Of a DNA stretch of 64,000 bases, positions 9,431 to 16,849 are shown one piece after another. The stretch covers positions 186,001 to 250,000 of the forward strand of contig UCCA01000018.1 in assembly GCA_900470805.1 (NCBI GenBank), in the 5' to 3' direction. This stretch comes from Hyphomicrobiales bacterium (GTDB lineage: Bacteria; Pseudomonadota; Alphaproteobacteria; Rhizobiales; Rhizobiaceae). The notes below the pieces were generated by a model. It did not search any database and was not told the origin of the DNA. It saw only the letters and a list, made by a program, of their open reading frames with translations. Numbering within the stretch: the stretch's first letter is position 1; each line of letters begins with the position of its first letter. The position numbers were made by a program, and so were the translations under genes.

Positions 9431-10720
9431 ATGAAATCTTCAGCTTGGAATAGATCATATGCCGTCGGCCTGCTCGCTGCGACCGCCCTTACCGCTTCGA
9501 CCCTGACGGCACACGCCGCGGATGTGACGCTGCGGGCACTGATGGAGGATGTGCCCGAGACGCGGATCATCGAGGCCCTGTTGCCTGAGTTCACCGAGAA
9601 GACGGGCATCAAGGTCGAATTCGAAAAGATCGGCTATCCCGACATGCACGACAAGCTCGTCACGCAGCTTGTCAGCGCGGAAAGCGCCTATAACCTGCTT
9701 GAGGTCGATTTCCTCTGGGCAGGAGAGTTTCCTGCGGCGAACTGGCTGGTGGATCTGAAGCCGTTAGCCGAGGCCTCCAAATTCGACCTGCAGCCGTTCG
9801 TCCCCTCCATGCTCGACCTTCTCGGCCGCACGGCGGACGCGATGCCCATCGTCCCCATGTACAATTATTCCATGGGCCTTATCTATCGGACCGATCTTTT
9901 AAAGGACGAGAAGCTGGGCGCCGCCTACAAACAACAGACCGGCAAGGACCTCGCCGTTCCCCAGACGCTCGAGGATTATGTCGCGATATCCAAGTTCATG
10001 AAGGCCAATGCTGGCGTCGAAGGCGCTGCGATGCAGGGGCAGCGTGGCGACCCCAACGCCATGGAGTTCTCGAACTACCTGTTTTCGGCCGGCGGCAAGT
10101 ACCTCGCCGATGATCGCACCGTGGCGCTCGACACCCCCGAGGCGCGCAAGGCGCTGGATCTCTACATCGACAACATCAAGAACGGCGCGCAGCAAGGCGC
10201 GCTCTCTGCCACGCTCGACGACACGCTGCGCCTGATGTGCAGCGGCAAAGCGTTCAGCATGGTCACATACTGGTGGATGCTACCGCAAATCGATGACGCC
10301 AAGGCCTGCCCGGAAGCCGCCGGCAAGGTTGCGCTGTCGGTCATGCCCGGCGGCCACGGTGAGAGTGGTGGGTGGGGTTGGGGCATTCCACGCAACACCC
10401 CCGCAGACCAGCAGGAAGCAGCCTGGAAATTCATCCAGTGGGTCCAGAGCAAGGAGATCTCGGTAAAGCGGGCGCTCGGCGGCCATGCGCCGGTTCGCAC
10501 CGACGTGTTCTCCGATCAGGCGGTACTCGCCAAGTACCCGTACTACAAGACGGCCGAAGCAGTGGTCGCAAGTGGCAAGTCGTTCCCGATCTTCACCTAC
10601 TCCGCCGAATACGAGAACTTGCTCGGCACGCAGGTCTCTACCGCGGCCAGCGGCGGCGCGACGACCGACGAAGCAATCAAGGCTTCCTCCGAAGGCTTGA
10701 AGGAACTGATGAGCCGCTGA
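9431..10720 (+). CDS. Extracellular solute-binding protein, family 1 (sugar/polyol)
   Basis: 429 residues. The start is set at the ATG 9431, preceded by AAGGA and followed by a Sec signal peptide (basic start, hydrophobic LLAATALTASTLTA, cleavage after AHA); the reading frame stays open further upstream but that part is antisense-like sequence inside the permease gene. The mature protein has the family-1 pattern EFTEKTGIKVEFEKIGYPDMHDKL in two pieces and FIQWVQSKE near the C-terminus. It would capture a sugar or polyol in the periplasm. A 7-bp stem-loop just after the stop (10737-10755) may stabilise its message relative to the rest of the operon. Confidence 0.92.
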   Translation: MKSSAWNRSYAVGLLAATALTASTLTAHAADVTLRALMEDVPETRIIEALLPEFTEKTGIKVEFEKIGYPDMHDKLVTQLVSAESAYNLLEVDFLWAGEFPAANWLVDLKPLAEASKFDLQPFVPSMLDLLGRTADAMPIVPMYNYSMGLIYRTDLLKDEKLGAAYKQQTGKDLAVPQTLEDYVAISKFMKANAGVEGAAMQGQRGDPNAMEFSNYLFSAGGKYLADDRTVALDTPEARKALDLYIDNIKNGAQQGALSATLDDTLRLMCSGKAFSMVTYWWMLPQIDDAKACPEAAGKVALSVMPGGHGESGGWGWGIPRNTPADQQEAAWKFIQWVQSKEISVKRALGGHAPVRTDVFSDQAVLAKYPYYKTAEAVVASGKSFPIFTYSAEYENLLGTQVSTAASGGATTDEAIKASSEGLKELMSR

Positions 10721-10736
10721 AACAACGACGGGCAGG

Positions 10737-10755
10737 CAGCGGCAGGACGCCGCTG
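10737..10755 (+). promoter_or_regulatory. Intra-operon stem-loop after the binding-protein gene
   Basis: CAGCGGC (10737-10743), loop AGGAC, GCCGCTG (10749-10755) is a perfect 7-bp hairpin with no T run. It sits 16 bases after the stop of the binding-protein gene and 26 before the MalF-type permease. Such stems often protect the upstream message from 3' decay. Confidence 0.45.
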
Positions 10756-10781
10756 TCTTCACCGGCGGACGGAGATGGACG

Positions 10782-11675
10782 ATGACGGGCTTTCAGAAAT
10801 TCGATCGAGAATGGCGCACGGGCTGGGCATTTGCCGCGCCGGGCCTGGCGCTGCTTGCCGTCGTCATGGGCTTCCCGCTGATCTATTCAGTCCTGATGAC
10901 CGTTTCGTCCCTAACCCTCCTGAAACCGAGCCTCTTTCCCCTTATCGGCTTCGACAACTTCGCCGTCATCCTGGGCGACAAGCTGTTCTGGAACGCCCTT
11001 TTCCTGACGGGTCGCTATTCCGCCGTCACCGTCGTCGCGGAATTCGTCGTCGGACTTGCCATCGCCCTGATGCTGAAGCGTACGGTGCGCATGAAGCCGA
11101 TCTATTTCGGCATTCTGACGATTCCAATGGCGATGTCACCGATCAGTGTCGCGCTGATCTGGAAGATGCTTCTCCAACCAAATCTCGGCATCGTCAATCA
11201 TCTTCTCGATACAGCCGGCCTGCCACGCGTCGATTGGCTGGGCAATGCCAATCTGGCCCTGACGACCATGGCTTTCGTCGATATCTGGCAGCAGACCTCA
11301 TTCGTCGTGCTTCTTCTGGCAGCTGGTCTGGCAGCGCTGCCGAGCGAGCCCTACGAGGCCGCGGAGGTCGATGGCGCCAGCGCATTGCAGCAGTTTTTCT
11401 ATATCACCTTGCCGATGCTGAGGCCTGTCGCGGGCATCGCGATCATCATCCAGCTCATCAACGAATTCCGGACGTATGACCTACCATATATCCTGACGCG
11501 GGGTGGCCCGGGCACATCGACCGAAGTGCTGAGCTACTTCGCCTATCGCAAGGCCTTTCTCGGCCTGTCGCTGAACCAGGGCGCCGCCGCGGCCTTCTTC
11601 CTGTTGCTGATCGTCCTGTTGCTGACGGTGTTCTTTTTTCTCAGATTGGAGAAGGCCGAGGCGACCGGTCGCTGA
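10782..11675 (+). CDS. CUT1 ABC transporter permease (MalF-type)
   Basis: A 297-residue polytopic membrane protein with six likely transmembrane helices starting around residue 16 (FAAPGLALLAVVMGFPL). The EAA motif YEAAEVDGASALQQFFYITLP lies near 202-222 in overlapping parts, and the segment YILTRGGPGTSTEVLSYFAY is characteristic of MalF/UgpA-type subunits. It completes the importer with the ATPase at 7409, the MalG-type permease at 8539 and the binding protein at 9431. It is the last gene of the rightward sugar arm. The 227-base gap that follows separates it from the iron block, and no clear terminator was found there. Confidence 0.93.
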   Translation: MTGFQKFDREWRTGWAFAAPGLALLAVVMGFPLIYSVLMTVSSLTLLKPSLFPLIGFDNFAVILGDKLFWNALFLTGRYSAVTVVAEFVVGLAIALMLKRTVRMKPIYFGILTIPMAMSPISVALIWKMLLQPNLGIVNHLLDTAGLPRVDWLGNANLALTTMAFVDIWQQTSFVVLLLAAGLAALPSEPYEAAEVDGASALQQFFYITLPMLRPVAGIAIIIQLINEFRTYDLPYILTRGGPGTSTEVLSYFAYRKAFLGLSLNQGAAAAFFLLLIVLLLTVFFFLRLEKAEATGR

Positions 11676-11902
11676 GATTCCTTCAGGATATATACCTGCG
11701 ATACGCAGCTAGGGTATTCGACCGTATCTCTGATTTGTCTCCTCGGACCGACGGCCCAAGCCCCGATGCTTTGGTTGAATCACGGGAGTCATGGACGATG
11801 TAGACCGCTGATCTGTGGCAAAGGAGACGCATCGAAAAAAGATGAGCGGCGATCTCCACTTTACTGTTGATTCATCGGTCGAGCCAGTGTTAGCAGCGAG
11901 GG

Positions 11903-12415
11903 ATGGACAGCGCCCATCAGCCAGAAATTCTCGACACATTTCTCAGTGTCCGCTCCCGCCTCTCGGCCATCATCTATGGTCGAGTAAGGTGCGCTGCGAC
12001 GACCTCCGATCTGCTACAAGATACATTCCTGCGATTTTGGGAGCGACAATCACTGCTCAGAGAAGTCGCCGATCTCGCCGGCTACTTCATAACCACAGGC
12101 CGCAACCTTGCGCTCGACCATGAACGCCGCAGGAAAATCGCGCCTTTTGTCGATGGGATCGATGGCTTGGAGTCGATCTCGGACCCAAGCCCGTCGGCCG
12201 AAACCGTCGCGATCGGCCGAGAAGAGCTACATCGCCTCGAGTTGGCCATCGATAAGATGCCGCCTCGGGCAAAACAGGTCTTTCTGTTGTCGCGCATCGA
12301 GGGGCTGACCTACGTTGAGATCGGCGCTCAGCTGGAAATCTCACCAAAGACCGTTTTCAGCCACATGGTGGTTGCGCTCGAGCGACTTAAAAGCGAAATG
12401 TCAGGGACAGACTGA
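11903..12415 (+). CDS. ECF sigma factor, FecI-type
   Basis: A 170-residue extracytoplasmic-function sigma factor. Region 2 is around residues 10-75 (DLLQDTFLRFWER, AGYFITTGRNLALDHER), and region 4 is around 115-165 (MPPRAKQVFLLSRIEGLTYVEIG, then ISPKTVFSHM) with the helix-turn-helix. In FecI systems a substrate-loaded receptor signals through FecR to activate this sigma, which then transcribes the receptor operon. The adjacent fecR-like and STN-containing receptor genes fit exactly. The ATG at 11903 is preceded by GCGAGG. Regulation by iron is expected but no perfect RirA (TGA-N9-TCA) box was found upstream. Confidence 0.9.
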   Translation: MDSAHQPEILDTFLSVRSRLSAIIYGRVRCAATTSDLLQDTFLRFWERQSLLREVADLAGYFITTGRNLALDHERRRKIAPFVDGIDGLESISDPSPSAETVAIGREELHRLELAIDKMPPRAKQVFLLSRIEGLTYVEIGAQLEISPKTVFSHMVVALERLKSEMSGTD

Positions 12416-12460
12416 CCCTCTGTCCTAACTACGTCCAGTCTGCTTTGGGAATCGTGAAGA

Positions 12461-13402
12461 ATGCCAAACCGTGGCATACAGCCAGACGCGCCAACAAGCG
12501 ACGAGATTTCGAGGGACGCGGCCGAGTGGTTCGCACGTTTGCTCGACGACAGTGCGACTCCGAACGACCGTGCCGCGTTCCGGACCTGGCTTGAGGCCAG
12601 CCCAAAACATGCCGCGGCCTATGCCGAATTGGAACGGCTCTGGCTTGGGGCGGCGATGGTGCCCGACCGATCCGGAACCGGCCCGCTGTCGCGGCGAAAA
12701 CTCCTGAAAGCCGGCGGTGCAGCCGCAGTCGTCGTTTCGACCGGTCTGGCTGCTGCAGCCTACCTACGCCCGGTGCCTGCCGACTATCGGACCGCGATCG
12801 GCGAAACGGCAATGGTCACTCTTCCAGACGGCTCGACAGTCGAATTGTCGACGGCATCCGCCATTTCTCTCGATTTCACTGCCTTGGAGCGCGGCGTCCT
12901 GCTCCACGAGGGGGAGGCTTACTTTACCGTTGCTTCCGATGCCAACCGCCCATTCGTCGTTCATGCCGGCACGCTAAAGACCGCTGCGCTCGGGACGCAG
13001 TTTTCGGTGGGTATCCGCGAGGGCGCAATTACCGTCGCCGTTGCCGAGCATGCCGTCAGGGTGTCTTCGCCTTTCCAGTCGCAAGACGTCCAAGAAGGCC
13101 AATCGGTGGTGTTCGCCAATGACAGGATTTCTTCGCCCGCGGACACCGACATCGAATCCAGGCTTTCTTGGCGTGACGGAAAATTGGTTTTCATTTCAAC
13201 ACCGCTCGAAAATGCTGTTTCGACGCTCTCAAGGTGGCGTCGCGGCAAGATCATCGTGATGGATACAGCGCTCGCCAAACGCCCGATCAGCCTTATCGTG
13301 GACGTGCGAAGGGCTGGCAACATCCTGCAGACCCTGGAACATGGGCTGCCGATCAGGGTCGACACCTATTCGCCTTGGCTTGCCCTGATTTACCCCCGGT
13401 AA
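12461..13402 (+). CDS. FecR-family anti-sigma/signal-transducing protein
   Basis: 313 residues. The cytoplasmic N-terminal DUF4880 segment (about 14-60: AAEWFARLLDD, FRTWLEASPKHAAAYAELERLW) binds the sigma factor. A single transmembrane helix follows at about 84-101, then a periplasmic FecR domain (about 110-205: GETAMVTLPDGSTVELST, GEAYFTV) and a C-terminal segment that contacts the receptor's STN domain. A twin-arginine-like SRRKLLK sits at 77-83, directly before the helix; FecR of E. coli is reported to use the Tat route, so the same is probable here. It lies 45 bases after the sigma gene, in one transcript. Confidence 0.9.
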   Translation: MPNRGIQPDAPTSDEISRDAAEWFARLLDDSATPNDRAAFRTWLEASPKHAAAYAELERLWLGAAMVPDRSGTGPLSRRKLLKAGGAAAVVVSTGLAAAAYLRPVPADYRTAIGETAMVTLPDGSTVELSTASAISLDFTALERGVLLHEGEAYFTVASDANRPFVVHAGTLKTAALGTQFSVGIREGAITVAVAEHAVRVSSPFQSQDVQEGQSVVFANDRISSPADTDIESRLSWRDGKLVFISTPLENAVSTLSRWRRGKIIVMDTALAKRPISLIVDVRRAGNILQTLEHGLPIRVDTYSPWLALIYPR

Positions 13403-13411
13403 AATTATTTC

Positions 13412-13432
13412 AAAAACCACTCAGGTTTTTTT
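13412..13432 (+). terminator. Weak intrinsic terminator/attenuator between fecR-like and receptor genes
   Basis: AAAAACC (13412-13418), loop ACTCA, GGTTTTTTT (13424-13432) makes an AT-rich 7-bp hairpin running into a T tract. It sits 10 bases after the FecR stop. It could separate constitutive sigma/anti-sigma expression from inducible receptor expression; the low stem GC makes this uncertain. Confidence 0.35.
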
Positions 13433-13502
13433 CCTTCCGGATCGTCCCCTCATTGAAGCCCTGGAATCTATCGGGCTCGAAGACATTTGCAAGGGGGCGT
13501 TT

Positions 13503-15968
13503 GTGTCTGTGTTGAAGCATTCTGGTGAGAGCCGTCGCGGCAATCTGAAACTGGTTCGTCAAGTTCTGCTGGCAGCGTGCGTCGGCTTTGTGCCGCTCGC
13601 CTCGGCGACGTCGCTTAACGCCCAGACGGCTGGCAAAAGCTACCGGTTCTCCATTCCTAGCCAATCTTTATCGGCCGCATTGGTACGGTATTCGTCGATC
13701 ACTGGTGTGGACGTGGTCTTCGATGGTTCTCTATCGGGCAATCTGCGAACGGCTGGGCTATCCGCCGACCTTCCAGCCGACGCTGGCCTTGCGCAACTGC
13801 TGTCGGGAACGGGTTTGTCCTATCGCTTCTCGGGACCGAGCACTGTCGTGCTCGTCAACCCGGCCGGAAGCACCAGCGCGGCTCCAGCGGACGGATCGAC
13901 TGTCCTGCAGCCGATCAACGTGCTCAGGGAACAGGCACTTGGTCCCGTGGACGGCATCGTCGCGAAGCAGAGCGCAACCGGCACCAAGACAGACACATCG
14001 CTGAAAGAAACACCGCAGGCCATCAATGTCGTGACCAGGGATCAGATGGCCGCGCAAGGCTCCGCCACCCTGACGCAGGCACTGCGTTACACGCCCGGCG
14101 TGATCAGCCAGTACGGCGACGATTCCCGCTATGACTGGTTCACGATCCGCGGTTTCCGACCGGGGCGGTATCTGGATGGCCTGAGACTGCCGTTCGGTTC
14201 GCGCGGGTATGCGCAGCCGCGCGTCGAACCCTACAGCCTCGAACGCGCCGAGGTTCTCAAGGGGCCGTCTTCCGTTCTCTATGGTCAGGGCGAGCCAGGC
14301 GGTCTGATCAATATGGTCTCGAAGCGCCCCAACGCGACCGCCAAAAACGAGGTCGAATTGCAGCTCGGGACCGACAACCGGGTACAGACGGCATTCGATA
14401 TCGGTGGCCCCGTGAACGGCGACGATGCTTTTCTCTACCGAATCGTCGGCGTCGGGCGCGTGAGCGATACGCAGTATGACTTCGTGGAAGAGCGAAAAGC
14501 CTACATCGCTCCGTCGTTCACCATCAAGCCTGACGAAGCCACATCGCTGACTGTTCATGCCGATTACCAGAAGATCAACTCTCCCGGCGGTGGCGGTGCG
14601 CCCGCGCTGACCGCCAACGGCACGCTGTACACCGGCATCTATCCTGAGCTGCCGCGTGGCACGTTCCCCGGTGAGCCCGGCTACGATTACTACAAGAGTG
14701 ACCAGGCATCGGTCGGCTACGAATTCGAACATGAGTTCGATGATACGTGGACGGTCCGCCAGAACCTCCGTTATTCGTATATCAAGACCGATACGCAGCG
14801 CGTTCAGCCGTATTGCACTGGTGTGTGCGACCCCGCGGCCTTGAATCGCTACGCTTGGGCATTCCCGGAAAGCGCGCGAGCTGTCACAGTCGACAATCAG
14901 GCCATCGCCAAGTTTTCGACGGGTGATTTCGAGCACACCGCGTTGTTCGGCCTCGACTATTCCTACGAAAGCAGCCGGTACGAAGAGTCCGCTCTTCAAC
15001 CCCTCGCTGGCGTACTCAACGGATACGATCCCGTCTACGGGGCGAGCACCATCACACGTCCGCCGATCACGATGAGAATTGATCAGCATCGCAGTCAGCT
15101 TGGCCTGTACGCCCAAGATCAGGTCGAATGGGATCGCTTCGCGTTTTCCGTCGGCGGTCGATACGATTGGGCGAATACCGATACCCGGACGCGCCCAAGC
15201 GCAACCAGAGAATTGGTCGAGCAGACTGATGGCCGCTTCACCTGGAAAACAGGGCTCGTCTACAATTTCGACAACGGCATATCGCCTTATGTCGGCTATT
15301 CCACATCCTTCAACCCGGCAGGTGGCACGGATCGATCGGGCAATGTTTTCAACCCGACGACGGGCGAGCAATTCGAGGTCGGCGTCAAGTATCAGCCGGA
15401 GGGCATGAATAGCTTTGTCACCTTGTCTGCTTACCATCTGACACAGGACAATGTTCTGTCTCCTGATCCGGCCAACACCAGCTTCCGGGTTCAGACGGGT
15501 CAGGTGACGATGCAGGGCATCGAGGTCGAGGGTAAGGCGGAACTGACGGATGGGTTCTCGATGATCGCATCCTATGCCTACACTGATAGTGAGATCACCA
15601 AGGATAATTCCGCCAACCAAGGCAATCGCTTCGCCTTCGTACCGCGACACCAGGCAGCGGTGTGGCTCGACTACGCGCTGCAGACATCAACCAACTGGGA
15701 TGGATTGAGCCTGGGCGCTGGCGCTCGCTACACGGGTCAGACGTTCGGCGATAATGCCAACAAGTTCGACATTCCAAGCTATACGGTCTTCGATGCGGCG
15801 GTCCGCTACGACTTCGGCAAGGCAAATCCCAAGCTCGAAGGGTTGAACGCCTCGCTCAACGTCAGCAACCTGTTCGACAGGAAATACGTTTCAACCTGCA
15901 TCGCGGCAACGGGTTGCTACTGGGGAGAGGGTCGCAGCGTCTACGCCACCCTCAAATACAGCTGGTAA
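13503..15968 (+). CDS. TonB-dependent ferric-siderophore receptor with STN signalling domain
   Basis: An 821-residue outer-membrane receptor starting at GTG 13503, preceded by AAGGGGG. A signal peptide (about 1-41) ends at NAQ. An STN domain (about 46-105: FSIPSQSLSAALVRYSSITGVDVVFD) contacts FecR. The plug domain is about 155-275 (TPQAINVVTRDQM, LTQALRYTPGV, GPSSVLYGQGEPGGLINMVSKRP), followed by a 22-strand barrel. The C-terminus ends in aromatic Trp (YATLKYSW), the usual outer-membrane assembly signal. This architecture matches FhuA/FoxA/FpvA-like siderophore transducers. Its stop overlaps the FhuD-like start (TAATG). Cysteine pairs in CTGVCD and CIAATGC may form extracellular-loop disulfides. 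The substrate (hydroxamate type) is inferred only from the FhuD/FhuB neighbours. Confidence 0.93.
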   Translation: MSVLKHSGESRRGNLKLVRQVLLAACVGFVPLASATSLNAQTAGKSYRFSIPSQSLSAALVRYSSITGVDVVFDGSLSGNLRTAGLSADLPADAGLAQLLSGTGLSYRFSGPSTVVLVNPAGSTSAAPADGSTVLQPINVLREQALGPVDGIVAKQSATGTKTDTSLKETPQAINVVTRDQMAAQGSATLTQALRYTPGVISQYGDDSRYDWFTIRGFRPGRYLDGLRLPFGSRGYAQPRVEPYSLERAEVLKGPSSVLYGQGEPGGLINMVSKRPNATAKNEVELQLGTDNRVQTAFDIGGPVNGDDAFLYRIVGVGRVSDTQYDFVEERKAYIAPSFTIKPDEATSLTVHADYQKINSPGGGGAPALTANGTLYTGIYPELPRGTFPGEPGYDYYKSDQASVGYEFEHEFDDTWTVRQNLRYSYIKTDTQRVQPYCTGVCDPAALNRYAWAFPESARAVTVDNQAIAKFSTGDFEHTALFGLDYSYESSRYEESALQPLAGVLNGYDPVYGASTITRPPITMRIDQHRSQLGLYAQDQVEWDRFAFSVGGRYDWANTDTRTRPSATRELVEQTDGRFTWKTGLVYNFDNGISPYVGYSTSFNPAGGTDRSGNVFNPTTGEQFEVGVKYQPEGMNSFVTLSAYHLTQDNVLSPDPANTSFRVQTGQVTMQGIEVEGKAELTDGFSMIASYAYTDSEITKDNSANQGNRFAFVPRHQAAVWLDYALQTSTNWDGLSLGAGARYTGQTFGDNANKFDIPSYTVFDAAVRYDFGKANPKLEGLNASLNVSNLFDRKYVSTCIAATGCYWGEGRSVYATLKYSW

Positions 15969-16849
15969 TGGGATCGGATCCACACAAGGAAAGTCGGCTG
16001 ACGCGGCGGCAATTTGCTGCCGCGTTGGCGGCTCTGATGGTTTCGGCTGACGCCTCCGCCGAGCAGTTTGAGCAGAGGATTGCGGTCCTCGACTGGGGAT
16101 GGGCGGAGAGCCTGCTGGCACTGGGCGTTGCTCCGCAGTCGGTAGCCGAAGCGCCGCTCTACGCCGATCGTGTCGTCGTCCCTGCCCTGCCCGAAAGTAC
16201 GATCGACCTCGGCCTCAGGTCCTGGCCGAACATGGAGCTTTTAAGATCGCTGCAACCAGACTTGATCCTGTCGCAGGCCAACTACGGGATATCACCTGCC
16301 CGTCTCAGCGCGATAGCTCCGACAATGGCTCTGCCGCTCTACACGGCCGAGAGGCAACCCTTGCAGCGTTCACATGAGGCGCTGGTGGCCATGGGCGCAC
16401 GGATTGAAAGAACCCCTGCCGCTGACGATTACCTTGCCCGTGCCTACGCCAAGCTCGATGCCATCAAGGACATGGCTTCATCGTACGATGGCCGCCCTCT
16501 CCTGATCATCAAGTTCGCTGACGACCGGTTGATCGACATCTACGGCGCAGGCAGCCTGTTCGACGATGTTCTGAAGCACCTTGGCATCGCCAACGCGTGG
16601 AATGGCGCAACCAACAACTGGGGCTTCGCAACGACTGGCCTCGAGGCGATTGCCCGATATCCGGAAGCACGGCTGGTCATCATCGAGCCAGGACCGTCAG
16701 GTGCATTCCTTGCCAGCGCATTGTGGCAAGCACTTCCCGCCGTAGGCCGCGGGGATGTCATCTCTATTCCACCCACCTGGGTGTTCGGGGCATTTCCCTC
16801 CGCCATGCGTTTCGCAGACGTTCTAAGCGCCGGACTCGGGATCGTATGA
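15968..16849 (+). CDS. fhuD: FhuD-like ferric-hydroxamate periplasmic binding protein
   Basis: 293 residues from the ATG at 15968, which overlaps the receptor stop. The N-terminus carries a Tat-like signal, LTRRQFAAALAALMVSA (11-27), as seen in other FhuD proteins. The mature part follows the class III binding-protein pattern: IAVLDWGWAESLLALGVAPQSVAE, then LRSLQPDLILSQ, and a long helix linking two lobes. Family members accept ferrichrome, ferrioxamine or similar ligands from the outer-membrane receptor and deliver them to FhuB. Its TGA overlaps the ATG of the permease (ATGA at 16846-16849). Confidence 0.85.
   Translation: MGSDPHKESRLTRRQFAAALAALMVSADASAEQFEQRIAVLDWGWAESLLALGVAPQSVAEAPLYADRVVVPALPESTIDLGLRSWPNMELLRSLQPDLILSQANYGISPARLSAIAPTMALPLYTAERQPLQRSHEALVAMGARIERTPAADDYLARAYAKLDAIKDMASSYDGRPLLIIKFADDRLIDIYGAGSLFDDVLKHLGIANAWNGATNNWGFATTGLEAIARYPEARLVIIEPGPSGAFLASALWQALPAVGRGDVISIPPTWVFGAFPSAMRFADVLSAGLGIV

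Noticed and set aside
11776..11791. TGA-N10-TCA before the FecI-type gene as a RirA iron box
   Set aside because: The rhizobial iron-responsive box is TGA-N9-TCA; this has 10 bases between the halves, so I do not claim it.
13758..15650. A 630-codon open frame antisense to the TonB-dependent receptor gene
   Set aside because: It is a GC-bias shadow: no ribosome site, no recognisable domain, Arg/Ala-rich composition, and it lies opposite a well-supported receptor.
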